The notes beneath the pieces were generated by a model. The model saw only the letters and a list, made by a program, of their open reading frames with translations, was not told the origin of the DNA and did no database searches. DNA of 37,982 nt, from positions 1 through 37,982 of the forward strand of contig JAICPS010000002.1 of NCBI GenBank assembly GCA_025929715.1, written 5' to 3'. Source of the DNA: Anaerolineae bacterium (GTDB lineage Bacteria > Chloroflexota > Anaerolineae > Promineifilales > Promineifilaceae). Position 1 is the stretch's first letter, and each line of letters starts with the position of its first letter. Of this stretch, positions 1-8,885 are shown in pieces. The translations under genes were made by a program, and so were the position numbers.

Positions 1-617
1 AGCAGTGGAACCAGCACGATAAACGGGTTAGGTTTCAGCGCAAGAAGAGCCAATGCAGCACCGGCCGAGAAGGGGCGGTTTCGATGGAGAAGGTAGAGAA
101 ACAGCGATAGAAGCGCCAGCAGCAGATAAGTCATCTGCCCGTTAATCTGCACGAGCACTGTTGAAAGTGAGGTAAAGGCGACCAGGAATAAGATTCCCAC
201 TTCGCCTGTACTGAGCCGGCGTCGTCCAAACATCGAGACAAGTAAAACGGCGCTGAAGACAAGCAAAAGTTCTTGGAAAGTAAGCCACACCGCAGCCGCC
301 ACCTGTATCGGCAGCAACGAAATGGGGATCATTAGCAGAAACGTCCACAGCGGAAATGGCGCTCGCGGATCGGGCATCCAACTACTGCCATAGGCGGCTC
401 GCAGCGGCTGCCAGACGGCTTCGTCATACGGATTCAACCCATGTAGAACTGCCCTCGCGCCGGTCCACAGGCTCATGAAATCCTTATTGGCGTAATCGAG
501 AGGCGCAACCACGAAGCGATAGTGAAGCCAGGCAAGTAGCACGAATGCCAGGGCGAGGATAAGCCCTATCTGCCAACTGTTGCGGCGAACCGGCGTTAAA
601 ATGCTGCTGTCGACCAT
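1..617 (-). CDS. GT87-type membrane glycosyltransferase (3' end cut by window edge)
   Basis: Translating the minus strand from the ATG at 617 gives an open frame of 205 codons that runs off the window start, so the C-terminus is missing. The N-terminus is a short polar stretch, then a membrane helix (residues about 17-35). It is followed by a loop with Asp and the motif TGARAVLHGLNPYD (about 52-65), and then several hydrophobic segments. The loop motif and the polytopic layout fit GT87/DUF2029 polyprenol-phosphate-sugar-dependent mannosyl/arabinosyl-type transferases, which add sugars on the outer membrane face. It is divergent from the flippase-like gene at 830, with which it probably shares a surface-glycan role. 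No clear Shine-Dalgarno site precedes the ATG. The family call is from recognition of the motif only; the substrate is unknown. Confidence 0.6.
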   Translation of the reverse strand, partial: MVDSSILTPVRRNSWQIGLILALAFVLLAWLHYRFVVAPLDYANKDFMSLWTGARAVLHGLNPYDEAVWQPLRAAYGSSWMPDPRAPFPLWTFLLMIPISLLPIQVAAAVWLTFQELLLVFSAVLLVSMFGRRRLSTGEVGILFLVAFTSLSTVLVQINGQMTYLLLALLSLFLYLLHRNRPFSAGAALALLALKPNPFIVLVPL

Positions 618-760
618 ATCAATAGAAGTAAAAGGGATTAGACGCTTTTCAGGAGTGTATCCGAAAATCGAGACAACTTCATGCACCAAAGGTCATATCG
701 TTAATGAAGCGGGTGGTTGTTATCCTCGTTAGGTCTGACATTAGCTGCCACCCTTGGGCA

Positions 761-769
761 TGGTACAAT
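761..769 (+). promoter_or_regulatory. Candidate extended -10 promoter for the flippase-like gene
   Basis: TGGTACAAT is a TGn-extended -10 element (TACAAT at 764-769, one mismatch to TATAAT). The best -35 at 17-bp spacing, TTAGCT at 741-746, is weak. Predicted transcription would begin near 776, upstream of the TTG start at 830 and downstream of the alternative start at 704. This is one reason to prefer the later start. Confidence 0.4.
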
Positions 770-829
770 TGCGTGTTTGCTCCACGAACAGTGTATAACT
801 CAACAGGAGTCTGGGAAGGCATTATCATT

Positions 830-1834
830 TTGAACCGGTGGCAATTCTGGATTGGGCTGGCGATAAGCGCCATATTCTTGTGGCTGGCGCTGCAAGGCCT
901 GGAACTGGGCGACGTTTGGAGCAATATTCGCGGCGCGAATTATTGGTGGCTTATCCCGGGTGTAGGCGCGTACTTTATAGGGGTCTGGGCGCGAACATGG
1001 CGCTGGGATTACATGTTACGACCACTAAAACAGATCCCGGTGCGCAGCTTATTCCGGGTAGTGGTTATTGGCTATATGGGAAACAACGTCTACCCTTTTC
1101 GCGCCGGCGAATTATTGCGCTCCTATGTGCTGCGGCGTAGAGAAGGTGTGCCCATGAGCGCCAGCCTGGCGACGGTCATCGTGGAACGCGTCTTTGATGG
1201 ACTGGTCATGCTGGTATTCGTCTTCGTAGCCCTGCCTTTTGCTCCCTTACCAAGTAATAGCTTGCGCACGCTTGTCGCGGTGGCCAGCCTCGCTTTTCTG
1301 GGAGCCATGTTGATTTTTTTCGGCCTTGCCGCGGCGCCAGAAAGGGCGTTTACGCTGGCAGAGTGGTTCAGTGGTATTTTCGTTCCGCGTCGCGCACGCC
1401 AGCCGGTTCTCGACTTTACCATCCGCTTTTTGCAAGGGCTGGAATCACTACGCAATTTCCGCAACGTGCTGATGATTTTTTTGACGTCGCTGATAATCTG
1501 GTTGCTAGAGACCGTGAAGTACTGGTTTGTCATGCAGGCGTTTCCCTTCCAGGTCTCTTTCTTTGCTTTGCTCCTTATGAATGGTGTCGTCAATCTGGCG
1601 ACAACGCTGCCCTCTGCGCCCGGTTACGTGGGCACGTTCGACACACCGGGGATCGCCATCCTCACGCTTTATAATGTCCCCCCTGATCTGGCCGGCGCAT
1701 ATACACTCGTATTACACGCGGCTCTCTGGCTGCCAATCACCTTACTGGGCGCGTACTATATGCTCCGCGAAGGGCTTGGCTGGTCTGACTTTGGGCGTGC
1801 GGCGAAGGTCGCAGAAGGCGAGGCTACCACGTGA
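830..1834 (+). CDS. Flippase-like / lysylphosphatidylglycerol-synthase TM-region family membrane protein
   Basis: This is a polytopic inner-membrane protein of 334 aa if it starts at the TTG at 830. The frame stays open upstream to an ATG at 704, but that region would lie over the candidate promoter at 761-769. The TTG has GGAAGG ten bases upstream and opens directly into a membrane helix. Visible family features are the early R-x-WRW segment after helix 2 (ARTWRWDYMLRPL), the conserved GYMGNNVYPFRAGELLRSYVL loop, and the VIVERVFDGLVML helix. These are typical of the UPF0104/AglD-like domain also found in MprF. Members move or help transfer lipid-linked sugars or aminoacyl lipids. Its stop overlaps the next gene by four bases (GTGA), so the two are probably translated together. 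A glycan-lipid role is inferred from its neighbours. Confidence 0.72.
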   Translation: MNRWQFWIGLAISAIFLWLALQGLELGDVWSNIRGANYWWLIPGVGAYFIGVWARTWRWDYMLRPLKQIPVRSLFRVVVIGYMGNNVYPFRAGELLRSYVLRRREGVPMSASLATVIVERVFDGLVMLVFVFVALPFAPLPSNSLRTLVAVASLAFLGAMLIFFGLAAAPERAFTLAEWFSGIFVPRRARQPVLDFTIRFLQGLESLRNFRNVLMIFLTSLIIWLLETVKYWFVMQAFPFQVSFFALLLMNGVVNLATTLPSAPGYVGTFDTPGIAILTLYNVPPDLAGAYTLVLHAALWLPITLLGAYYMLREGLGWSDFGRAAKVAEGEATT

Positions 1835-3192
1835 GTGGGCGGACACATGAGTTGAGACGCGACACGAGTGACGACGCGAGCGTGCTCGGGCTCAAGATTG
1901 GCATCGTCGGAGCGGGCGTAACGGGTCTTTCCGCTGCCTATGACCTGCTAAAGCGTGGCCACGAGGTAACTCTGTTCGAAGCGGCCGACCACACTGGTGG
2001 ATTGGCCGCCGGCTTCAAAGATGAAACGTGGGAATGGCCCCTGGAGAAGTTCTACCATCACCTTTTCACCTCAGACGACGCGATTATTGGCCTAGTTGGA
2101 GAGCTAGGCATAGGCGATAAGCTCTTTTTTCCACGGCCGATCACGTCGGTCGTCTATGAGGGCAACATCGTCCCGTTTGATTCTCCATTGGCCTGGATAC
2201 GGTTTCCCGGCTTCAACTTATTGGACGTAGCTCGCTTTGGCCTGGTTAGCGCCTATTTGCGTTTTACGAGTCCCTGGCGTTCATTAGAAAAATTCACGGC
2301 TGACAATTGGTTGCGGCGTTGGTACGGCGACAAAATTTACGAGCTGACGTGGCGCCCGCTTCTGATAGGTAAATTCGGTCCTTATTTTACAAGGGCCAAT
2401 ATGGCCTGGATGTGGGCGCGGCTGAAGGTACGCAGTCCGCGCCTGGGCTACTTTCGCGGTGGATTTCAGATGTTCGTCGATACGCTTACGGAAAATGTGC
2501 GCCAACTTGGCGGGCAAATCTATCTGAATAGCCCAGTCGAGTCGATTGAGCCGGTGGCCGGTGGTGCGATAAGGTTGCGCATTTCGGGCGAGCCTGCCCT
2601 GTTCGACAGGGGATTGGTGACCACCTCGCCGGGCTTACTAAGCCGAATGGCGTATACACTACCCCCGCGTTACGTGGGACAGCTCGCCGGGCTAAAGAGC
2701 ATGGGCGCCGTCGTTTTGACCTTGGCGCTGCGCAGGCAGTTGATGCCCGAAACCTACTGGCTGAATATTCCCGCTAATTCTCCGGAAAAAAGCCAGAGTA
2801 AGTTCCCATTCCTTGCCCTTGTGGAGCACACGAATTACATTGACCGCGCGCATTATGGGGACGACCACATTATCTATTGTGGAGATTACGTTTTGCCAGA
2901 TCATGCCTACTTTACGATGAGTAAGGACGATTTGGAGTCTCTTTTCGTACAAAGTCTGCATCACGTCAACAAGGAATTTCGGCCCGAGTGGGTGCGCAAA
3001 AGCTGGCTATTCCGCGCTCGCTATGCCCAGCCGGTTCCAGAAGTGAACCACTCACAAAATATTCCTGACTTGCGCACGCCTATTCCTAATCTATACTTTG
3101 CTAGTATGAGCCAGGTATATCCCTGGGATCGGGGAACGAATTTTGCAGTGAAGATAGGACGAGAGGTCGCAACGCTAATACAAAAGGGCTAG
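1831..3192 (+). CDS. FAD-dependent oxidoreductase, protoporphyrinogen-oxidase/amine-oxidase-like
   Basis: A 453-aa protein with an N-terminal Rossmann dinucleotide-binding motif GAGVTG at residues 27-32, followed by the acidic residue E50 that would bind the FAD ribose and by the HTGGLAAGF segment. The C-terminal YFASMSQVYPWDRGTNFAVKIG stretch closes the FAD site, as in the amine oxidase/HemY superfamily. The usual annotation is NAD(P)/FAD-dependent or protoporphyrinogen oxidase. However, no heme genes are nearby and the neighbours are a flippase-like protein and UDP-glucose dehydrogenase. A glycan-modifying flavoenzyme (UDP-galactopyranose mutase-like or a carotenoid/lipid oxidase-like relative) is therefore as likely. 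The GTG start at 1831 overlaps the previous stop. A GTG at 1882 would remove a 17-residue polar extension and is a fair alternative. Confidence 0.7.
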   Translation: MSGRTHELRRDTSDDASVLGLKIGIVGAGVTGLSAAYDLLKRGHEVTLFEAADHTGGLAAGFKDETWEWPLEKFYHHLFTSDDAIIGLVGELGIGDKLFFPRPITSVVYEGNIVPFDSPLAWIRFPGFNLLDVARFGLVSAYLRFTSPWRSLEKFTADNWLRRWYGDKIYELTWRPLLIGKFGPYFTRANMAWMWARLKVRSPRLGYFRGGFQMFVDTLTENVRQLGGQIYLNSPVESIEPVAGGAIRLRISGEPALFDRGLVTTSPGLLSRMAYTLPPRYVGQLAGLKSMGAVVLTLALRRQLMPETYWLNIPANSPEKSQSKFPFLALVEHTNYIDRAHYGDDHIIYCGDYVLPDHAYFTMSKDDLESLFVQSLHHVNKEFRPEWVRKSWLFRARYAQPVPEVNHSQNIPDLRTPIPNLYFASMSQVYPWDRGTNFAVKIGREVATLIQKG

Positions 3193-3260
3193 GCTGCTTT
3201 TCCCGCGTCAGTTGTAGAATGTCGGCAGTTTATAGCGAAACCTAAAAAGAGGTCGTCTTA

Positions 3261-3265
3261 AGGAG
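3261..3265 (+). promoter_or_regulatory. Strong ribosome binding site for UDP-glucose dehydrogenase
   Basis: AGGAG lies seven bases before the ATG at 3273 and fixes this start. The 80-base gap before it shows no convincing promoter, so ugd is probably in the same transcript as the two genes upstream. Confidence 0.6.
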
Positions 3266-3272
3266 AAATGTA

Positions 3273-4727
3273 ATGAAAATTATCGTTGTCGGTACAGGTT
3301 TTGTGGGACTTCCGCATGCAGCCGTGCTCTCTGAATACGGGCATGAAGTTTATGCATACGACATAGATGAGGAACGCATTCGCGCGTATCAGTCGGGTGA
3401 CCGGGACCAAATTGAACGATACGTCAACGAACCGGGATTAGTAGAGGCCATCGAAGAGACTATCGACCGGTATCTTCATTTCACGACTAGTCTGGACGAC
3501 GTGATCGAAAGCACCGACATCATTTTCATGTGCCTACCGACGCCACCAAAGCGAGACGGCTCTACTGACCTACGTTTTTACATGAACGCTGCCCACTACC
3601 TGGGCGGACTCCTGGCGCAGCGTTCAGACAAGAAGCGCGTTGTTCTGGTAAATAAGAGTACGGTGCCTGTGAGTACAGCGCGCCAGTTGCAAAAGGTGAT
3701 GGAGGAGCACGGTGTTGAGAATTATGGCGTCGCCTCAAATCCGGAGTTTCTGGCCCAGGGCAGCGCTGTGGAAGGATCGCGCCGTCCCGATCGTGTCGTC
3801 GTCGGAGCCGATACTGAAGAGGATTTCGTCCTATTACGCCAGGTTTATTCTCAATTTGTGAATCACGTGCGCATTCGCTACCTGGAGACGACCCCCGAAA
3901 CCGCAGAATCAATCAAATACGTGGCCAACACGCTGCTTCTCACCTATATCTCCTTCTGGAACGGCGTCGGCGCCAGACTCGGCGAATCATACGCCAACAT
4001 TCACATGGAAGATCTGAAGATCGGCGTAACTGCCGACGAGCGCATCAGCACGTGGGGTTCTTATGTCAGCAATGGGGCAGGTGGAAGCTGCTTTGGTAAA
4101 GATATTCAATCGCTCATTTACCAGCTTAACCGCTCGGGCCGTTCTACGGATCTGCTGCAGGCAGTCTACAATATCAACGAGTACCAGAAGACTTATATGA
4201 TCGATCGCGCGGTATATGAGGCCAATTTTAATTTCAATAACAAACGTGTGGCGTTATTAGGGCTCGCGTTCAAGAAAAGAACCAACGATATGCGCGACTC
4301 TTCTGCGCTGAAGGCAGTGGAATCGCTCCTAGCCAAGGGCGTCGCCGAAATCCGGGCTTACGATCCATTGGCAATGGACGATGCGCAGCGAAGTTGGTTC
4401 AGCCCCGATAATAACCATCTCTTTGAACGCATCACCTACCACGGGACGGCAAAGAAGGCCATCGAGGGGAGCGATGCCCTCTACATTTCTACGGATTGGG
4501 AAGAATTTCGTGGGCTGGCCTCAACCATCGAGCAGGCCGTGGAGCCGCCGTACCTTGTCATCGATGGGCGTCGCATGATTCCCGATTACGATCGACTTAT
4601 CGCCAAAGGGTACGATTATCTTTCTGTGGGTAGCGTGCTGCGCAGGCCGCAGCCTGAAGAAATGGACGAGGATCATAGCAACGGGCAGCTGAATGCAGGC
4701 GTAGGTCAGAAGATGAAAACTGCCTGA
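3273..4727 (+). CDS. ugd: UDP-glucose 6-dehydrogenase (nucleotide-sugar dehydrogenase)
   Basis: A 484-aa enzyme predicted to oxidise UDP-glucose (or a related UDP-sugar) to the uronate with two NAD+. It starts with the NAD-binding motif VVGTGFVGLP (residues 5-14). Other family landmarks are CLPTPPKRDGSTDL (87-100), the STVPVSTA segment (129-136), NPEFLAQGSAV with E158, K215 and N219 in ETAESIKYVANT, and the catalytic cysteine C273 in GGSCFGKD. The usual motif is GGSCFPKD, so the proline is glycine here. The final 25 residues or so are polar and poorly conserved in appearance. The gene ends against the convergent ABC permease, with a hairpin between them. It supplies UDP-glucuronate-type precursor for the surface-glycan genes around it. 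The exact sugar substrate (Glc, GlcNAc or ManNAc) cannot be settled by eye. Confidence 0.9.
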   Translation: MKIIVVGTGFVGLPHAAVLSEYGHEVYAYDIDEERIRAYQSGDRDQIERYVNEPGLVEAIEETIDRYLHFTTSLDDVIESTDIIFMCLPTPPKRDGSTDLRFYMNAAHYLGGLLAQRSDKKRVVLVNKSTVPVSTARQLQKVMEEHGVENYGVASNPEFLAQGSAVEGSRRPDRVVVGADTEEDFVLLRQVYSQFVNHVRIRYLETTPETAESIKYVANTLLLTYISFWNGVGARLGESYANIHMEDLKIGVTADERISTWGSYVSNGAGGSCFGKDIQSLIYQLNRSGRSTDLLQAVYNINEYQKTYMIDRAVYEANFNFNNKRVALLGLAFKKRTNDMRDSSALKAVESLLAKGVAEIRAYDPLAMDDAQRSWFSPDNNHLFERITYHGTAKKAIEGSDALYISTDWEEFRGLASTIEQAVEPPYLVIDGRRMIPDYDRLIAKGYDYLSVGSVLRRPQPEEMDEDHSNGQLNAGVGQKMKTA

Positions 4728-4740
4728 TTTTTCATTTCGC

Positions 4741-4783
4741 CAAGTGACCGGCGTTTCGCGAGTGCCGGTCACATCTGAAAGAT
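4741..4783 (+). repeat. Copy A of a 43-nt hairpin repeat; likely bidirectional terminator
   Basis: The arms GTGACCGGC (4744-4752) and GCCGGTCAC (4764-4772) are perfect inverted repeats, and the stem can continue inward through wobble pairs to a three-base loop. The element sits between the convergent stops of ugd (4727) and the frameshifted tail of the ABC permease (4784). A second copy lies in opposite orientation at 26146-26188: 36 of 43 positions are identical, and the inner stem differs by changes that largely keep pairing. There is no U-tract on the ugd side. Confidence 0.65.
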
Positions 4784-4839
4784 CTAATAGTGCGCCAGGC
4801 TGCCCTCTTTCCGGGCGCGCTCTACTGCGAAGCTGAAAA

Positions 4840-5595
4840 TTAGCAGGGAAGCGGTAGGAGGACAATCGCAAAGGCCGCAAGAATAATCAAGTCTGGCGCC
4901 AGAGTCGCCCACGAAGCGCCTTGCAGCAATGCCAGACGCATGGCGCGCAAAGCATAGGTGATAGGCAGCAGGTTGGCAACAGCCTGTAGCCAGCCAGGCA
5001 TGATTTCCACTGGGTAGAAGACGCCGCCTACAAGCGTAGCGAACCCACCAAAGAGGCCGGTTACTGGATCGCCTCGCTTAATAACCATGATTACGCTCGC
5101 CGCAATGATCCCCAAAGCGGCAAAGGCCGACACGGCGATAAGCAGCGTAACGACAGCGCCCCAGTAGTTCGCGTTCGCCAGTTCCATCCCCAGCGCGATG
5201 CCGAGGAGCAGGTAGACGACGACGCGAAAGGTTGTGAAGGCGTAGCTCCACGCCGCCGAACCAATTATCACGAATGAAACCGGTGCGGGCGTCATGAGCA
5301 TGGCTTCCAACGTTCCGGTAGTCTGCGCCTGGCGCAGGGCGCGAGCAAAACCGCTGAGACCTAGCGTAAAATAACTGGCAAAAGCCACGCCAATGAGCGC
5401 GAATGCAAAATAGTCACCACCATAAGGCGCCAGCAGCGGCCGCACGCTGTCACCGAGCAAACGGGATACGAAGTAGTAGGTGACCGCCGTAAAAATAATG
5501 CCAATGATGCCAAGCAGAAATGAAAAGCGGTAGCTGATTTCGGTACGTAAATCTCGGATCAGGAAGGCGCGGATCAGTCGCAGACGATCCAGCAT
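4840..5595 (-). CDS. ABC-2 type transporter permease, C-terminus frameshifted
   Basis: A 251-aa protein with six hydrophobic segments. It is the membrane half of an ABC-2 exporter whose ATPase lies just upstream (3-base gap). The N-terminal IRAFLIRDLRTEISYRFSF amphipathic segment and the FYPVEIMPGWLQAVANLLPITYALRA loop before the last helix are typical of the NodJ/DrrB-like family. The frame stops abruptly after LLPLPC. The other frame continues without a stop as LLIFSFAVERARKEGSLAHY to a TAG at 4784-4786, which is exactly the usual tail (last helix, charged end) of this family. One base appears to be missing near 4846-4849, or the sequence has an error there. A shift of -1 at the CCC codon would give about 270 aa. 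The substrate is unknown. Confidence 0.82.
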   Translation of the reverse strand: MLDRLRLIRAFLIRDLRTEISYRFSFLLGIIGIIFTAVTYYFVSRLLGDSVRPLLAPYGGDYFAFALIGVAFASYFTLGLSGFARALRQAQTTGTLEAMLMTPAPVSFVIIGSAAWSYAFTTFRVVVYLLLGIALGMELANANYWGAVVTLLIAVSAFAALGIIAASVIMVIKRGDPVTGLFGGFATLVGGVFYPVEIMPGWLQAVANLLPITYALRAMRLALLQGASWATLAPDLIILAAFAIVLLPLPC

Positions 5596-5598
5596 TCG

Positions 5599-6363
5599 TT
5601 ACTCATCCTCCTCGCTCGTGAACTGCGCGAAAACTTCGTCCAAGCTGGATTGCTTCCTCATCTCCGCCGGTTCGCCAACCATCCGAATTCGCCCGTTGCT
5701 CATCACCGCAACCCGATTGCAGAGCTTTTCGGCTTCCGACAGATCATGCGTGATGAGAAATACGGTCATAGTATGTTCTGCTATCAAGCGGCGCAAAAGA
5801 TCGTGAAGCCGTTGGGTGGCAGACGGATCCAGACTTCTGCTGGGCTCGTCAAGGAAAAGAATACGCGGACGGTGTAGGAGGCATCGCGCCAGAGCGATTC
5901 GTTGCTTCATTCCAGTCGAGTAATCGGAGAAGCGACGGTTGGCATGGGCTGACATGTCAACTTGCTCCAACACTTCGTCTACCCTCCTGTGCGCCGTTGT
6001 GCCATGTAATCGATACAGAGCCGCAAAAAATTGCAGGTTTTCCCGCCCGCTCAGTCGCCAGTAAAAACTGCGGTCATCGCTTACCATCATACCGACCGCG
6101 GCCCGAATTTCTGACGCGCGCCGCAACGAAAAGCCGGCAACCGTCGCGGATCCATGGGTAGGCAGGATTAAGGTACAGAGCATCTTTACCAACGTGGTCT
6201 TGCCCGCGCCGTTCGGTCCTAGCAGGCCAAATAGCTCGCCAGAATCTATGCGCAAGTTGACGTCCTGCACGGCCCTTGCGGGTCGCGCGCGACTTAGGCG
6301 TCGCCAACCGCGAGAAAGGGCGTAGTGCTTGGTTAGATTTTGGGTCTCAATGGCCGCATCCAT
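5599..6363 (-). CDS. ABC-2 exporter ATP-binding protein (NatA/DrrA-type)
   Basis: A 254-aa nucleotide-binding subunit. Walker A GPNGAGKT is at 49-56, a divergent signature STGMKQRIALAR at 149-160, Walker B ILFLDEP at 168-174 and the switch histidine H206 in ITHD. The Q-loop glutamine is not evident: the equivalent segment reads MVSDDRSFYWRLSGRENL, a variant I associate with this exporter subgroup. The protein energises the permease encoded next. It starts 21 bases after the nrdJ stop on the same strand, with no obvious Shine-Dalgarno site, so it may be read from the nrdR-nrdJ transcript by coupling. No functional link to nucleotide reduction is apparent. The exported substrate (drug, lipid or polysaccharide) cannot be told from sequence. 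Confidence 0.88.
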   Translation of the reverse strand: MDAAIETQNLTKHYALSRGWRRLSRARPARAVQDVNLRIDSGELFGLLGPNGAGKTTLVKMLCTLILPTHGSATVAGFSLRRASEIRAAVGMMVSDDRSFYWRLSGRENLQFFAALYRLHGTTAHRRVDEVLEQVDMSAHANRRFSDYSTGMKQRIALARCLLHRPRILFLDEPSRSLDPSATQRLHDLLRRLIAEHTMTVFLITHDLSEAEKLCNRVAVMSNGRIRMVGEPAEMRKQSSLDEVFAQFTSEEDE

Positions 6364-6384
6364 CGGCTTGAAATGCTGACCAGG

Positions 6385-8814
6385 CTAGCACTCACTATAG
6401 CCGCAAGCGTGGCACTTACGGCAGCCTTCTTCATTAACCAGGGCTGCCTCGCCACAGTCCGGGCAAAGATCGCCGATCAACAGCCGTGCGCCTTGCTGTG
6501 TGGGGCGTCCGTTATTTCTCGCTTCGAGCATGGATTCACTTTCATCCATAAACTCCCTCAAGATCTGGGCAACGCCATCCGGCAGTGAAAGGACACGATG
6601 TGCGCCGAATCCCAGCGGTCGGCCACCACCGATTCCCTCGAGCTGGCGGATGACCTCATTCATGCGATCGCGCGGTTCTACCGGGGATGAAAGACGTAAT
6701 ACGTAACTTATCAGCCGGCCTATCGCCTCTGAAACTGCCAGGGTATCCGTTCCGGCCTTCGAAGTGTGAATGAAGACCTCGAATGGCTGATCCTGACCAT
6801 TCAGGTTAATTGTTACGTATGTCGTACCTAACGGCGTCGTGATGCGGTGGGTCTGTCCTTTCAACAAAGCCGCGCGCGGCTTTTTCGATTCGTGCCACAA
6901 CATGGGCTGCTCTGCCTTCTGTTCCTTGGCTTCCTTGGTAGCCTTCGTTTCCAGGACGACCTTTTCGCGCGAGCCCGTAACATAGACTGTAAGTCCCTTG
7001 CAGCCTAATTTCCAGGCCAGCTTATAGGCCTTGGCCACGTCTTCCTGTGTGGCGGATTCGGGAAAGTTGCAAGTTTTGGAGATGCTGTTGTCGACGAAGG
7101 CCTGGATCGCCGCCTGCATACGAATATGCTCTTCGGGGCTAATGTCGGCAGCGACCACGAACGTATTGCGCACCGCCTTGGGAACGGCCACCACATGCTG
7201 GCAACTTCCGACACGCACGACTTCCTCGACAATCTCTCGTCGCGTTTTCTCGTCGATGCCGGACTGGGTCAAGGCCCTTTCAAACAACGGGCTGGTGTAA
7301 TAGAGCTCCAGATCGCTGCCCTTGTCGTCCATATGGCGAACATAAGCCAGAGCGAAGACCGGCTCGCAGCCATACCCTTCGCAACCAGAGACCGTAGCGA
7401 TGGTCCCGGTGGGCGCAACGGTCGTTTGCGCCGCATTCCGAATCCCATGCGCCTTGAGATCTTCGACCAGAGCGTCCCAATCCAACGTTGGGCGGCCATA
7501 GCTATTCCGGCTGCTTACCAGTGGTCTGGGAGGCTGCCACTTTAGATTTTCGGGATCATAAATACTCCCGGAGATTGCGGGGAATGGGCCGCGTTCTTTA
7601 GCCAGGGCAATGCTGGTGCGCATGCAATGGAAGCGCACAAATTCCATCACAGCACCGGCCAGCGCCTGACCTTCCTTGCTGCCATAACGCACTCCAAGGC
7701 TATACATCAAGTCGCCAAGACCCATGATGCCCAGACCGATGCGTCGCGCGCGATGCGCCGCCTCCACCAGCTGTGGTACGGCGGGCACGTAGGCATTCGC
7801 CGAAACTACATTGTCGAGGAAGTGAGTCGCTTCTTCAATTGAGCCTTGTAGCGCATCCCAATCGATCTTACCGTCTGCGTCCAGGTGCCGGGCAAGGTTT
7901 ATCGAGCCCAGGCAGCAGTTTTCATAGGGACCGAGCCATTGTTCGCCACAGGGATTGGTGGCTTCCAGCTCATAAAGATGAGGAACGGGGTTGCCACGAT
8001 TTGCCTCATCCAGGAACAGCATGCCGGGCTCGCCGTTGTTATAAGCATAGCGCACAATTTCTTCGAAGAGGTCGCGAGCGCGGATCGTACGCCAGACTTC
8101 GCCGTCGTGTGGATTCACCAGATCAAAGTCTGTGTCGTCTTCCACCGCCTTCATGAACGCATCGGTGATACCTACCGAAATGTTAAAGTTTGTAATGGCA
8201 TCTTCTTGCGCCTTGCAGGATACAAATTCGAAGATGTCTGGATGGTCGACCCGCAGCACTGCCATATTTGCCCCACGGCGCGTGCCGCCCTGTGCGATTT
8301 CGCCAAATGCCTGGTCATAGACGCGTAGAAATCCAACCGGACCGGTGGCCTGTCCGGCTGAACTTTGCACAAGTGCGCCTTTCGGCCGCAGGCGCGAAAA
8401 GGCAAAGCCATTACCGCCTCCTGTCTGCTGAATGAGGGCAGCGTCACGCAGCGTCTGGAATATTCCTGCGCTATCGCGTCCCATATCGTCCTCTATGGGT
8501 AGCACAAAGCATGCCGCCAACTGTCCAAGAGGCGTACCTGCGCCTGTGAACGTTGGACTATTGGGCATAAAGCGAAGCTCGGTTAGCAGGTTATAGAATT
8601 TCTGCTCCGTGGCCTCAGGGTCGTCGCTGAACTCGCTATCCGGCGCTGCAATATGGTGCGCAACGCGCTTAAACATCTCTTCCACCGTTTCCACCGGCTT
8701 GCCATCCTCTCCTCGACGAAGATAACGGCGCTCTAGCACCGCCCTGCCATTTTCACTTAATGGAATTCTAGTCGTGGTTTCGTCGGATTCGATCCGTCGC
8801 AGGTTTTCCAGCAT
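6385..8814 (-). CDS. nrdJ: Adenosylcobalamin-dependent ribonucleotide reductase, class II
   Basis: This enzyme reduces ribonucleotides to deoxyribonucleotides using a B12-derived radical. The start is the ATG at 8814, because GGAGG (8820-8824) lies five bases before it; the frame is open to a TTG at 8826. That gives 809 aa. Numbered from this start, C102 (LAACF) and C300 (ENCCLGSIN) are the expected redox pair, and C289 in NPCGE is the radical cysteine. The 11-residue spacing between the last two matches the well-studied Thermotoga enzyme. The [13 protein letters not shown] and [19 protein letters not shown] segments are classic NrdJ. The C-terminus is cysteine-rich (CPDCG...[12 protein letters not shown]) and would re-reduce the active site. 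No ATP-cone is visible at the N-terminus. nrdR is 71 bases upstream of this start, on the same strand. Confidence 0.95.
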   Translation of the reverse strand: MLENLRRIESDETTTRIPLSENGRAVLERRYLRRGEDGKPVETVEEMFKRVAHHIAAPDSEFSDDPEATEQKFYNLLTELRFMPNSPTFTGAGTPLGQLAACFVLPIEDDMGRDSAGIFQTLRDAALIQQTGGGNGFAFSRLRPKGALVQSSAGQATGPVGFLRVYDQAFGEIAQGGTRRGANMAVLRVDHPDIFEFVSCKAQEDAITNFNISVGITDAFMKAVEDDTDFDLVNPHDGEVWRTIRARDLFEEIVRYAYNNGEPGMLFLDEANRGNPVPHLYELEATNPCGEQWLGPYENCCLGSINLARHLDADGKIDWDALQGSIEEATHFLDNVVSANAYVPAVPQLVEAAHRARRIGLGIMGLGDLMYSLGVRYGSKEGQALAGAVMEFVRFHCMRTSIALAKERGPFPAISGSIYDPENLKWQPPRPLVSSRNSYGRPTLDWDALVEDLKAHGIRNAAQTTVAPTGTIATVSGCEGYGCEPVFALAYVRHMDDKGSDLELYYTSPLFERALTQSGIDEKTRREIVEEVVRVGSCQHVVAVPKAVRNTFVVAADISPEEHIRMQAAIQAFVDNSISKTCNFPESATQEDVAKAYKLAWKLGCKGLTVYVTGSREKVVLETKATKEAKEQKAEQPMLWHESKKPRAALLKGQTHRITTPLGTTYVTINLNGQDQPFEVFIHTSKAGTDTLAVSEAIGRLISYVLRLSSPVEPRDRMNEVIRQLEGIGGGRPLGFGAHRVLSLPDGVAQILREFMDESESMLEARNNGRPTQQGARLLIGDLCPDCGEAALVNEEGCRKCHACGYSEC

Positions 8815-8885
8815 ATCAACCTCCAAATAGAATGTGATTTTGCTCGGGCCCCCAAAACGGCTGCAGGATTGGGCGCCAGAGGCGC

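Noticed and set aside
142-381. Minus-strand 79-aa frame inside the GT87 gene, and many similar frames opposite or within the large genes
   Set aside because: These are out-of-frame shadows of recognised genes, without ribosome binding sites or family features.
704-829. Extended N-terminus of the flippase-like protein from the ATG at 704
   Set aside because: The segment is not typical of the family, overlaps a candidate promoter, and the TTG at 830 has a GGAAGG site and opens at the first membrane helix.
1831-3192. Authentic heme-pathway protoporphyrinogen oxidase (hemY/hemG)
   Set aside because: Only general amine-oxidase/FAD features are seen and no heme genes are nearby; glycan genes surround it, so a specific symbol is not justified.
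4843-4857. Programmed -1 frameshift in the ABC permease
   Set aside because: The site CTT CCC TGC is not a classic slippery heptamer and no downstream stimulatory structure is evident; a simple indel or sequencing error is more likely.
8815-8885. Cobalamin riboswitch before nrdJ
   Set aside because: The gap is only about 70 bases and shows no B12-box or the long conserved fold needed.
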